Notes under the pieces: generated by a model
What the model was told of the DNA's origin: nothing
Database searches by the model: none
Seen by the model: the letters and a program-made list of their open reading frames with translations, nothing else
Position numbers and translations under genes: made by a program
Part shown: piece after piece, positions 22,423 to 36,100 of the stretch
Numbering within the stretch: position 1 is the first letter of the stretch
How the letters are laid out: each line of letters opens with the position of its first letter
DNA from: Chionis minor
Taxonomy: Eukaryota; Chordata; Aves; Charadriiformes; Chionididae
Assembly (NCBI GenBank): GCA_013398295.1
Contig: VZSF01005694.1
Coordinates: 138,637 to 202,636, forward strand
DNA: 64,000 nt
Direction of reading: 5' to 3'

Positions 22423-24379
22423 CCCCTGAATATAATACAAACTATAAACACTAATGGCTCTTTTAATTGTATGCCTCTATTTTGAGTTTACTTACATCAC
22501 AATGCTCAAGTATGCAGTACAAGTAGTATAAATACAGTGAGTGATATGCTTTGTCTTAACTGTTACATACATTTAGATATGAAGATTGAATTCCAAAGAG
22601 AATTGTTACAGTCCATTGTTTCAAACATTTATAATTCCTATATAAAGAGATTACCTGACATCTTTTCACACAGTTTCAGTATTCTTCCTGCTGTGAATGA
22701 GAAGTGAACTCCCCTTGACATTTGAGGACATGTTACATAGGCTGAAGTGGTAGGTTCACTTATTGTTAACTAAATCATGACAAGTGGTTTATAACTTGGT
22801 CTACAGATCTGTGTCACTTTTTAAATTGTTTCTTGAAAAGTTTAATCATAAAGGTGCACAGCTGTTCACAGAAAGACTTTGAAAAACTACTGTAGTCCAG
22901 AAATAATATGCATGTAGTCCACCCATATCCCTTGGTTTACATTTCCATCTCTTGTCCTGACAAAGGCAATAGTAAAGCTCTTGGCATACTTTAATAAATT
23001 CAAATCCTGGTAACTGAACTTTACATATGCTTGAGAATTTTGTTAATTTAGTATTAATAGTTATGTTAAGTCAATACCCAGAGACTCCACTTGAGGTCTG
23101 ATTTGCTTACGGTAACTATATAACACTGAATTTACATAAATGGGCCCTGCCTCTCCAGAATCTTGGTAAAATGCTTATTCTTGTAATTTCAAGGGCCATG
23201 GATAATTACACATTTAATGCGGTTTACTTTTAATAGTGCTTATACTGAAAACTCAGTGTCAAAAAGTGAATGACAGCACATTAAACAATGTAGGAAAATT
23301 AATATATTTTTGAATACTTCATCTAATGGGGGAAAATTTTGTAGAAGCCTGCTGAGTGTCCTTCCACTACATTCTAGCCAAAACATATATGAATTTATAT
23401 ATGCAGTTGCTAGCTGAAGTATACTTCATAAGGAAGTGCCTGATATGTGCATATTGGAGACATTATTTGAATGTGAATAGGTTCTGTTTGCTTCTTAATT
23501 TGTCAACAGGAGCCGAACAATTATGGTTTTGAAAACAATCTGAAAAGTTGCTTTCTTGCTTTGTATTGTTTAGTAAGAAGAATAGTTGGTATTTAAACCG
23601 GCTGTTCACTGCGTGCTTTTAATTTAACTGTGTCAAAACTAGACAGAATGGGGGCATTACAAAATGGCTTTAATTCCCATGTCATGTTTAGGACCAGCTA
23701 GATTAATGGGTAATTTACAACTCTAGCTCTTTGCATAAACACTGTGATAATTTTTCATCTGAAATATTTTTAGATACAGTTTGTGTGGGATACTGTATCA
23801 TCATTCTTCTTGTTTTACAAACCATTTAAGTGGATAAAATGTTATATTCAGCTTTGACATTGCGAACTATGACACAACTTTTTAAAAATGTGTTTCTGGA
23901 TATAACCTAAGAAAAACCCCACAAAACTGCTATTAGTGATATCAAAATCAAACAAAGAAATTGCTTATGCCTGAAATACTCCCTTAAGTGGTGCAATGCT
24001 CTCAGGCAACTTCTGACTTTAGCAAAGCAGATATCTGCACTCGATCTAGGCTGCCTTATACAGTTAAGAGAAATAACCACTTTTAACACGTTCAGCTTCC
24101 TCTCATCTGAAGAAGCACCACCACTTACTATGAAGGGAGGCCAGCTGACTTCTGCGTGAGATCAAGCAGTTGCTTAATTTACCCCCATAGATGAAAATAA
24201 TTCCACTCTGGGTGGCTCTCAGGAAAAAAACAGTCTTAACTTTGCAGAACTTTTCTTAATTTAATCTATTGCAAACTAACACAAGGTTTTGATTACTGAT
24301 TTGGGTAGTGAGAGAGAAAAAAGAACACACAAAAAACACAAAGAAGAAAGCAAACATTTAGGGAAACATCTTTCTTTCC

Positions 24380-24590
24380 CTTCCTCGTGCTCAGCCTAAG
24401 CCATAAGCTCCCTTTGCAGCAGTTTTGGGGTGTGGTGGGCAGTTTGCATCAGTGTCACCTCTGGTTGAAACCAGCTGTGCCTGGCACAGGCAAATGATGG
24501 ACGACTCCCACACAGGACACCCCAGAAGCCCACGCCACCCAAACCCTGCCAGTTGTTCCTGATGGAGTGCCTACTTTGATCTTTAAAACA
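24380..24590. other. GC-richer patch, possibly an old repeat
   Basis: About 210 bp of clearly higher GC than its flanks, preceded by an A-rich stretch at 24310-24350. Its texture resembles a decayed LTR or other dispersed repeat, but I could not match it to a family. No reading frame of note. Confidence 0.25.
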
Positions 24591-27500
24591 TATTGCAAAA
24601 GTTTCACATGGTGGTTTATCAGAATTTGGGCACCCTACATTCCTCTGGTTTTCATAGCTGTAGGCATACCTTCACACTATGTAGGTTATATTTATACAAG
24701 GGAATGAAGCAGTCTAAAGACATTTATTTAGGAGGAGAGGAGAGTTCTATCATGTTGGTGTGTTTTCTCCCATACTAAATGATGGGAGAATTGTTTGGAG
24801 GACCTCAAGTGCCCCTACAGTGCGTTACGGTCCAGGATGTCACCTTGACTCTGAACCAATTTAGAAGAAGCATGTGGGCACAAGTTTTGGCTCAGTGTGG
24901 AGCAGAGTTTACTCAAGCCAGTCCTTGTGATAGACTTTCCATGATGGTACACAGCATATTCTTCCTGGAGAAGGAGAGTAACTCTACATGTCAACATTTT
25001 CCTAAACAAAATTAATTATAGGTTCACCATCAAATCCCCTCTCTTCATTTTCACTTCATCAGGCAAGCTGGTTGTGCTGCCTGAGAGGAGAAATGTATAG
25101 CATAATCCGGCCTTAGAAACCTGGGCCTTCTTTTTCAGGGAACTGTTGTTTCCTACTCTGACCCATCAGCAGTGTGTTCACTGCTTCTGGGACTTGACCC
25201 TAATTTTTTTACCACCTCTCCAGAGAAAACCTGAATACATGATTTCCTAAAATGGCATGGAAGGTTGTGGGATGGACAGACATTATTATGGTGTCAAAAA
25301 CCACATGCAAAATAGTAAGGACCCTTTAAATTTTAAGTATTTTCTATTCATGTTGGTTAAAGTTCAATGAAGTAAAGACTTGCCTCTCCTATGCTGCTGA
25401 TGTTCTGTATTTATTTAATTTCCTGAGCAGGTGCTTTGCCTGAAGAAAGTCAACTGGTGAAAACATAAGCACAGCACCTGGTCAAGAAATTAAATAAACA
25501 TGCTATAATCATCTGAACATGTGAGTCAAACTCTTTTACTTGCTTTTGATTTCCATCAGCAACCTGCAGCCCTTAAAACAGAATTTTAATTTGTAAAGCC
25601 AGTTCTTTTAATGGATTGCTCATCCTGGCAAGCACTGCACTCAAAACACTATATCCAATATTAAATTGTAATGACTTTAAACTACATGTGAGGTATGTTT
25701 TTATCATACATAAAAACCCTTTCAGAAGTTTTTATTGCCTGAATACTTTTCTATCCTATGTTTTGTGACAGGATACAGTAAAACACCAGTGGCTAATCTT
25801 TCTGGATGGTGAGCCTGAATTCTGCAATGAAAGGCCAAGTTATTTCTTTATTTACAGTTGCAAACCTACTCCAGTGCATTGCAAGCTTTTTAGAAAGGAG
25901 GTTTAACAGCACATAAATAGCTGAACATCCATCTAAATGAGAACTTTAAATGTCTATGAAGTATCCTCCACGTGCATTTTGCTGAACAAGCGTTGTTCAC
26001 AGGGAAAAGCAAATGTGGGAACACATGCGAAGGTTTTCACCCATAGATAGGTTTCTGCAAAGATGTTCAGAAACAATGTATGCTAAATGCAGCTGAAGCA
26101 GACATATAGTTGCCAGGATTGATGCAGCCAGTACTTGCTTTGATCATATACATCTGTCAGTGCTGCAAGGTACCACTTTATGATGAAGCATTGCAATGCC
26201 CAGAAGAGGTCCAAAATCCTTTTTTGACCTGTTTTAAATCCCCTAAAATTGTATAATCTTCATTTAAAATAGGGAGCCAGCTTTCCTTCATAATCAAAGA
26301 GAGCAGGTGCCTTTCCACAGTAGTTTGTCTCATCTGTTTTTGATCCCATCTTTGAATGAGGTGAAGTATCGTCAGTTGATATCTATTTCTTCTTATTTAC
26401 TATAAATAGAGTTACTACAAAGTGGTATGAAACCTGAAAAACTTGCCACAGACTCCTACATTAACTGAAATTACTTTCAATTGATGACAAGATAATTGAA
26501 ATCACTTCAGCTTGAGAGTTACTCTCCTGAAAACAGTATCTATGTAAGAGAGGACAGACTTGGAATCAATGATCTCAAACGAAAATGAGAATATAAAGAT
26601 TTAGGCACTCTTTTCTTAAAGTTGGCTAGAAATGTGGACTTGAGAAGAACTTTCCCAGTAAAACACACCAGGCGTTAGGGTTATAACTTCTGCTCAAGTC
26701 TGGCAAAAGAAAGTGAGTGAGTGATCATCTGTAATACACTATTGGACAACCACCTCGGATTTAAGGTATAAGAGTGTTACCCACTTTTACTATGTATTTT
26801 GTGCAGCCGTCATTTTGAAGTGTGTGAGCTGAAAGTGATTTTGAAGGCAACATAAGGAAAGAAATGTTTCACATGTTTAAGTATGTTTTCAAAAATGAAG
26901 AGCCCAGCATTGTCAGGACTCACATATTTGTCATTGATCATAAATATTGAAGTTTAAGTGGGGTTTTGGGGGTTTTGTGTTTGGTTTGTTTTTTTGTTTT
27001 TTTCTACTGGTGGAAACACAGATGCCTGAGGAATCTTTATGCATCTTAGGTTTAGCAGCTGCTGTGTTTTAGCTCCGAAGGACAGTGTTTGCATTTAGTT
27101 GTTTTAGTTTAGACTTAGAAAATTGTGGGTCTAGGCTTCTCTGTGATCGTGACCAATGCTAGTGACTAATATAGCTGCCTAGATTTGGTGACATAAAAAA
27201 AAAACCTAAGAAGGCCAACCATTTGTGAAATAGCTGTCAATGTGGCTTGCCTTGCACTACCATTTCCAACAGTTTAGTTTCAGAAAAAAAAAATGCTTAT
27301 TGCTCTAAGGCATGTGAATTCTTTACGTGTTTTTGGGGTCCATCTGCAGAAAAGAAGAAAATTGTGGCTGTTTCTTTTAACTGCTTTAGTCCCAATTTAG
27401 AAAGCTTAAGTATCCCTATATTTCAAACTAGATTCTTATCCATGTTATTGAAGTTTAAATGGATTACACTTCCAATAAAAGTGAAGAATGAGCATAGGTG

Positions 27501-30145
27501 GTTATAAATGAGAAATCAAAATATGCAAATAATGTTTGGTATAAAATAACAGATTATAGTGACACACTGTACTTAACAGTCCTATAATTTATAATAATGG
27601 TATAGATTAATGAAAAGTAATAATATTTGGATTTATTTTTCTTCCTTTGCAATGGAACTGTTTTTCTAATCTCTCTGGCTCCTGTTAGATACTAGAAGGT
27701 AGGATAGTCTTTATGAAACCTGAAGCACTAAAAATGAACAGTATTTCACTGACGTATTTTTTTAAAATAAAGTGCCTTTGAGGGACTCCCAGTAGGGATT
27801 GTGGAGGATGAGGACAGACAGGGTGAGCAGTAACTCCTAAAAATGCCAGGGTGTGTAACCACAACACTGTTTCTCAGGAAAGTGGATTTTTTTTCCGGCA
27901 TTAAATTCTACACAGCATCACTGACTCATGTTTAAGTAAGCATGGTGGGGTTTAGTAGCACAAGCTTCATGCAACTCCAGCATCCATTTGGGTGCAGGAC
28001 TGCAGCATTGCTCAGCTCATCACTTGTAATGACAGCAAGAGAGTCTTCTTGTCTTCTCCCAAAGCGACACTAATGAAAAGAAAAGTCTGTTCTCTGCATA
28101 GCATAATAAAGACTTGTGCCATGACCTATTAGGCTGTGAGTGGTTGTCTCTGCTTATTATCACAGATAACATCTACTGAAGAATAAAGGAGACAGAGAGT
28201 TTTATAAGAAAATCTCTCTTCTTCAAGGTAGCCTGAGATGATACCTCGACTGCCCAATTGATGTTGCAAAGGAAGACAAACAAAGCAGTTCTCATCGCCA
28301 GCTCTACCCCTTGGTTACTGTTGGAACTCATTGAGTGAAAAAGATCGTGGTACTTATTTGGAGGGAGGAAGGACCTTTCATTGTTTTTAAATTTATCTCT
28401 TACCCCCCTCCTCCCCCTCCTGCTTTTTTTTTGTATGCAAAAAACACAGAAGACACAAAGACACTTGAAACACAATTAAATACAATGTCATTCAATTGTG
28501 TTAATTATGATAGATGTTAGATTCTATTAGATTTTTCTTTATTTTTAACTTCTATTTAAAGACCCAAGAATTAATAGAGTTGCAGAAATTATCCCTTTCT
28601 CATTGTGTTAGAACAACAACATAAACATAATTTTGTATGAGCAAGAATATCAAACATAAATTTTCTTTTCATGTTGACAGTATGATAAGATTATGTGATT
28701 TAAGGCTCATATTAAATATCAGGTACATTTTTTCCTAGTGGAGTGTGATACATGACTGTGCTACTTCTCAGTGTGATAAGAATGTACCGAAGTTTTAAGT
28801 TTTCGCAGAATTTTTTTGTTTTAGCTATTTAAAAATTTTTTTTTAACTAATGAATGTGGGCTGGAATTTCCATAGGAAGCTCAAGAACATCAAAACTGAT
28901 CAACTGTAAAAAATGTATGTTTTGATGCTATTTTTTTATAATAACATATGTTAACTTTTAGTATTTTTAAATTTTTTACTACAAATCACTCAATATAAGA
29001 AACATAGAATGAAACCACTACTTTGCATTTGAAAACCTTGTTTTGAAAAACTGAAATGTTATTTTTCGACTGGCTTGTAGAAAAATGTTCTCCAAACCAA
29101 CATTATTTCCAAAATATCTATTTTGATGAAACACTATCTTTGTAACAGGAAAATACTACTCCAACAATACTTATGTCTAACTGTAGTGTCAGCAGGAACA
29201 TAGCAGAGTTAAGAGTGAGTCAGATGACTGTTCTTGTGCTGCCTGTGGAAAAAAAGAGCTAGAGACTGAAATGGAATTCAAATGTGAGAAAAGTGTAGAG
29301 ACACATTTGGGTTTCTCATTCTTCCTGTGCTGAATAAGTATAACCCCTCTTCATATTTTAAAATTGAGAAAACAAGTAAGTTTTCGCCAGTTGCAGAAAG
29401 TCTGGGCAAACACTAAAATTTTGTGCAACGCTCTAAGAGACGAACAAAAGCAAAGCACATTCAGTGTTGTAAAGTTATATTTACCTTTGCACATATGAGA
29501 TATTTTTATAAGAGACAGCCCATTTATAACCATTAAATTCTTCATCCAGATTGCTGACACAACAGGGACAATGTGATTTTTACATACTTTTACTTCCTCC
29601 AGCTTAATGAAGAGGAATTGCAAGATGGCTGCATCCCTGAAGTAATTCTTCAGCAGGCATAAGGATGAAATAGCCAGCAACCCTAATGAGGAAAAATGAA
29701 AGGGCATCACCACTTAATTCATCTCATTATTGGCTCTTAAAATGGAGATAAATGAGAGAGAGATAAAAAAAGGAAAGAGAGAGACATGGATTTTATTTCT
29801 GAGTGGTTATCATGTCAAAGCAGGAAGCATGTCTGAGTCGGGCCGTGAGTGTGAATTCTGGAGCACCATTACCAGCTGGCAGAGACACCGGCACAGCAGT
29901 CATGCTGACTGCAGATGGGCACCACCAGGAATGCTATTGCTTTAATTGTACCCTGCCTGCTCTTGCTTAAAATAATTTCAGATATTCTACCAAAAATTAA
30001 AGTTCAGTTGCAAGATCTGCACTTCCGCGTTGTGTGCCAAGGGTCTCTCCTTAAATAGCAGCAGCTTTTGGGCAAGTTTTGTTTGAACCATTTCACGCAA
30101 AGATGAAATCTCTTTGCCCAAAACAGGCAAAAGTACCCCACTCCT

Positions 30146-30159
30146 ACACACACACACAG
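30146..30159. repeat. (AC)7 microsatellite
   Basis: Seven dinucleotide units. Confidence 0.85.
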
Positions 30160-33100
30160 AGGCTTCATCTACTGTGTTTTACTGAAAGAGGGAACCATCA
30201 CAGCATTGCCCAAGTGGCAGTGGTTATTCTTTGTGTGTTCCTCTAACTATAAGCTAGTCAGAACAAATTTATTGACCCATACATTTTATACTAAAATAGT
30301 ATAGTCATTGCATCATGTTCCTGCAGCGTAAAGATAGGAGTGGTTTTAAGGAGGAGATGCAGTCACATTGAGTCCCACGTTTACTACTTGCACTTCTGTC
30401 CTCCTTCTGTCCTCCTTCCCCCCTCAGATGTTTCCCTACCTCCTTGCTCACTATATCCCTTCAGCATGTGATAAAAGGCATGACGTGTCATTTCTGGTCC
30501 AAAGGGTACACTTGTGCTTTGACAGGTGTCACCCCTTGCTAGTTAAATTACTTGAGACAGCATACCGCAAAATATTCTGTGCTAAAAGGAGCATAAAAGT
30601 GCTTATATTTCTGGTAATAAGACATACACTTGGGGCATGTTTAGGGGCAATTAAACATTTTGGAACTTCTGTTTATTCAGTCTTTCAAGATGATTCACTG
30701 TACATTTTGAGTTTTGTGTTGCTTTTATTCAAGTAACATTAACAATGCCCTTAATCAGATCAGGAGTTTCTCATAGCCATAGAGTAACCTAACCTGCTTG
30801 CAGAGATAGCTGTTCCTGTTGGCAACATTACTCAAGTCAGGGAGAAGTCCATGGTGGTCCAGCACCAGAAGTAGAGTAATCTTAGTAAGAATAATGCGAG
30901 TAAAAAATGTAATATAAATAGAATAAGTATTCTATAATGTAAGTAAGCAGAACCCTTAATCATCAATCAGTATTTCATTTTAATGTCACTTCTGCAAAGG
31001 AGTAATGTGATTAATAGTCAACAGCAGTTCTACATATGCACATCTAAATTTGGAAAGGAAAAAAGAGTGGAAATTTCTTTAACAGAAATTCTTTTCCTGA
31101 GGAAAAACTTATTCTTATCTGAATTTCTTCTCGCAACAAAAATAGAACTTTAAATCTCAGTAAGCCATATTGAAAATAGTCTAGCACTAAGGATGTCAGA
31201 GAGATGAAGTATCTTGCCTTATCAATGAACAAGCAAAAAAATGGGGTTTTTTCCCTTCTTCTTTCCTATTCAGAGAGAAATGGACTGTTGCTCCAACCTC
31301 TTCTCTCTCCACTTGTGAACATGGATGTTTCCAAAATATACCTGTATGATGTTTAACCTCAAACCTGCTCCTCTTGCATTTATCACTTGAAATAGTGGGT
31401 GGCTATATAGCAGCACAAAAAGCCCTTCTTTATTGAGAACATATCTTCCTCATTCCTTTGCGCATGGTCACTCTTTTCTTGATCTTAGTTTCTTTCTTCT
31501 CTTTGATGAACTGCTGCCAGAAAAATTGCTCGTTGAACAGTCATGTTTTCTGGACACTCCAATTATACTCCAGTACTTTTGGTATTTTGAAGACCTGCCT
31601 GTATAAACTTCTGAGTTTTGGTTTTTTGCTAAATGAACACTTATGTACACTTGTACCTCATACTGTTGTATTCCACTGCATCTTTACAACATCCTACTTA
31701 TTTCTGAATGGGGGTTTTGAGCTTATCATTAGTCATCACATGAATTACCAGCAAATGAAAAATTTTATCCCTCAAGAAAAATTGAGACTTCCTGGAAAAA
31801 ACTTTGACATTTTCGTGACTGCTCCAAGTTGAAACACAATAGATGTAAGTGAGGAGGAAGGGGAAAAAAATAAAAATTTGAGGCATATCTAGAATTTTTT
31901 TCTCTGTCCCTTCATTTTTCTTCTTTCTTTGCACTCCCTGTCTTAATGCAAGAGAACAAACTCTTGCCATTTGCTTTGGTTTCCATTGTTACTTCTGTCA
32001 CAGTCTAACTTTGTACAGTCTCAGTTTATTTCTACATTTCTTTAACAAAAGGAGTGTAGGAATTTCTTTGATGACCAGTTTGGATTCTGTATTATTTTCT
32101 TTTTGTTTCCCTGTATGTATCTTTTGTCTTTCTTTAAGAGGTTATTTATTTGCTCTGCTATGGAGCTTTTCTCCGCATGACTTTTCTTCTCTAAGATGTT
32201 TATTTCTGGATCATCAACCTTAAAGAAAATTGAGACCTCCTACTCCTGAAGTCTTTCTTTTATCCTCTGAAATCAAGAATTTCTGTTAGAGAACGTAATT
32301 AGGTCATTAGCCATAGTGGGTAGCTTGCTGAGTATTACCCTGGGAATGTAAGTGAAGGATCAGAAACTGAGACAATATTTGAATGTTTTTTAGAGTTAAT
32401 AAACCTTAAGAATGTTCAGATCCTATATTGGGTCTAAGTTAATGTGTAAAAGACTATTTCAATCTCTTCCACTGTCTTAGTTCTTCTCATACAAATTGCT
32501 TTTGTTTCTCAGTGGTGCAACTGAAAATGGACACATTGGAAATAATAATTTATGGAATCATATCTTGTCACTGTGACTTCCAGGAAATCAGTAAATATTC
32601 ATGACAGGTGAAAAATTAGTATGTCATTCCTTAAGGGTAGCCTTTGGTGATATGAAGACGTAAGATAAAATTCTGCACTTATAAGAATAAATATGTTCCC
32701 TTTATGCCAATAGAGACATGCTCATTTACTTCAAGACTGATTTTTGGACCACTGTGTATGTTTGCTGCCCCAAATTTTCCTGTAGATTTATGGATTCTGC
32801 CACCAGCACTTTTTAAAATTAAAAAAATGAAAGGACTTGAGATATTCATTTATTGAACAGCACTTTTTTCATATTCTTTCATCAAGAAACATGACAAGAA
32901 TCTTATTATCCTTGAGAAGTTGCCATTAGTGAGACTACCATCAGGATTTTACTATTTGTATGCTTTAAGTACCTGAAATTTATTTTATTTTGTACTGTAA
33001 CCCTAAACAAAGTTTTAGTTTTCTCAAAGAAAAATGGTCTTGACGATAAGCATCTTTCAGACGGAAACAAAGGGTCGGTTTATAAACAACTACAAAAGTT

Positions 33101-36100
33101 CCTAACATAGTCATTACAAACTTAAATCTTATGTTGAATTCTATTGAAGGTGTCTTTCTTTCCTGTGAAGAAACTAAGAGCCGTAGGCGCTTTTATGGTA
33201 ATCACATTTAATTTCCAAAATATATGAGCTCCCATAATTCAGTTTCATATACACTTAATAGTTTTCTAATTGTTTGTAAAATCAATGCTCATTAAATCTA
33301 AAGGATGCAAGACTACATTGTACAGATTAATGATTGACTCTGCAGATTATTGAAATGCTGTTCAAAGAATCAAACCACTTCTCAGAAAAAATCAGCTGTA
33401 ATCGACTTCTGGATGCTCAAATTCTCATTGTTATTAGTGTCTCCTCTGGAAATTTTCTGTATGTCAATCACTCAGCTTTTTAACTTGAACAAAATGGAAA
33501 AATGTCATCAGAACTTCGAGCTGGTAAAGAACAACAAAATTGTAGGGAGTGATGTAGCAGAGAAAGAGATGTGGGGTAAGTTATAAGACAAGTGGATATG
33601 CCAAGGAGAAAAAAGAAAGCACCAAAATGGAAATTTTGGAAAGACAGAGGAAAGAAAAAGGAGAACAAGATATCAATAGGCACAAGGTTTGTATGAATAG
33701 GGAAAGAAAATGTGCAGAAAAATAAAGTTGGGTTAAGGAGCCACAGATAAAGCATATCAGCTGCAGATTAGTAAACTGATATGGTCATATCAGTGTATAG
33801 AAGGGAAAAGTAAGTGTTGGACTGACGCAAATAAAGCAGATGCATGTGGTATTAAATAAGTATCTGACTAGTGGTTATTTCTAATGTTTTGAAGTAAAAA
33901 CATGATAAGTAGTGCCAAATATGTCCAGAATGGAATATTTGTAAAGCTTTTTATGGACTGCAAAGCAACAAACAGGCAGCTTAAATACAACTGGGTAAAA
34001 TACATTAGCGCATTAAAAATATATTAATAATTTTCAAAAAAGAGTATATGAAGTGATTGGTGAAGGGCACTCATTTTTAGCACAGTGAGTTTTTTTGAAA
34101 CACTTTTCCTAATCCAGGTTAAGATGAAATTCTTAAGCAAAACCAGAAAATGAACTGAACCTAACAGCTCGATTTAAGAGATGGGTGCATTGCTACTCTG
34201 ACATGACTTTTTATTTCTGAAAATATTTGGTTATCATAAAACCTACTTTGTGTGGTGTTGCTGTTTGCTTGTTAGATTGGACACTAAAAATGTTTAGTTT
34301 AAACTGATTAACTCAAAACATGTTCTTTAAATGGTTAATTTAGTTTTCATAGCCACACATCATAACCATGCTTGCAAAATACTGCACAAATATTTTGTAA
34401 TTTTCATATAAATAATTTTTGCCACCATGCACAAATACTTATTTTTTTCACTTATGCGTGTTTCTTTTTCATAGACTGCTCCTTTCTGTGACTAAAATTT
34501 TGGATTCAAGATGTTTAGTGTTTCACATCAGCAACTACTTATTTCAATGGTATGAAATACATTGCTGTTTTATGGGAGGGCTGACAAACTCCTGCTTCAG
34601 TTTTCACTTTTCATCTACTTACACTGAGATTTGTGTATAGTCAGCATCTTTGAAAGTCAAATCATTGATAGACGTACTTAACTGTGGAGAACTTGCTTCA
34701 TTGTGCTCATCATTGCAAAGCCTAACTTGTGGACTCCTTGTTGTGTTACAGAAACTGCTTTCCAGAGCCGTGTGCATTTATTCTTATATGGTTCATAACA
34801 GAACTCATTGCCTGAATTCATACTAGGTGAGCCTGGCACGCTCACCCTAAACTACTTCTGTTTGTACTCCTCTGTGTAGACATAGTCAAAATATCACAGT
34901 ATGAAATAACCTAGGACAGGAATAGCTAGCAGCTTAGTGATAGCATGCACAGTTTACACTCCAAAAGGTTATTTTCAAAACCCTAACCTGCTTGGCAGTG
35001 CAGGGAACAAATAATGCAATTTTTTTCCACATGTCCAACCCATCAGGTTATTGGGTTCTTACATAGCATTTCTCTCCCTTTGAGTTTCTGTACTAGCTAC
35101 ACAATTAAATATTAATTAGGTTACAAGAAAGTCAAAAGAGAACTTCAGATACACTTTGCCTTGCATTTGTAATATCCAGGTGCTTAAGGATTTCTCCTGG
35201 GATTAAGGAGAATAAGATGCAAGTTCCTGGCTCGTATGACTATATTCATACTAAGAAGTCAAATGTGCTCGTGACTGTTCTATGTCTTTCCTGGTAGTTC
35301 CCTCCTGTTAGGATTACAACCTGGGCTGTGCTGACTTTAGGAAAGTTTTGCTGAAGGCCATTCTAAAAATACAAGCATTGAAAACCAACTTGCAGTGCTC
35401 AGGGATGTTCTCTGGAACTTGTTTACAAGTATAGTTGCAAGCCAGATCATTTTCTGATTGGTGGGATGCAGGTGCCCAATCAAGCCAGAACAGACTTTCT
35501 TCAGCAGTTTGTAGAGCACACTGAGAATGACTTCGAATGGAATTAATCAGGCAAGGGAAATAATCCGAGAACTGAGAGACTGGGCTGTTTTGTACCTGCT
35601 AATGGAATGTGAGCATTTACAGGGCTAAGAAGAGGCCAGGCTGATACCAGTAATAATGAGAGCAGAAAGAAGTTCCTAAACACACATTGTGATTTTGTTG
35701 TGGTTTCAGAATGTGCATGCCCAAATTAGGAATTTTTGGTATCATAATCAATCTGCGTATATTTTACTTATTTGTTTTGTTTGGTTTATCCAAGCTGAGA
35801 GGGTTTTTGGGTACCTTCTAAGCTGTTACTTAAAAAAGTGATAAAGCTGTGCCAGCTTCTCTGCCAGCACAGAAGTTGTAGGAATCACTGAGGCAGTGCT
35901 TATCAGTTGCAAACTGGACACTGTTGTATAAATGATGTTTCCAGTTATTAAAATATGAAAACAAGTATATAAGTGTGTTCATAATTGCTTTTCTAATATA
36001 TTGTTGATATAGATTGCTATTATACTAACTGCACTTCAACAAGATTTAACTCTGCTGTTATCTTGAAATGATTTTTGCTAGTTTTAATTTAAAGGCAGAA

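Noticed and set aside
31458..31832. 124-codon frame with a hydrophobic start resembling a signal peptide.
   Set aside because: The T-rich DNA gives Leu/Phe by composition. No motif, and the opposite strand has similar frames.
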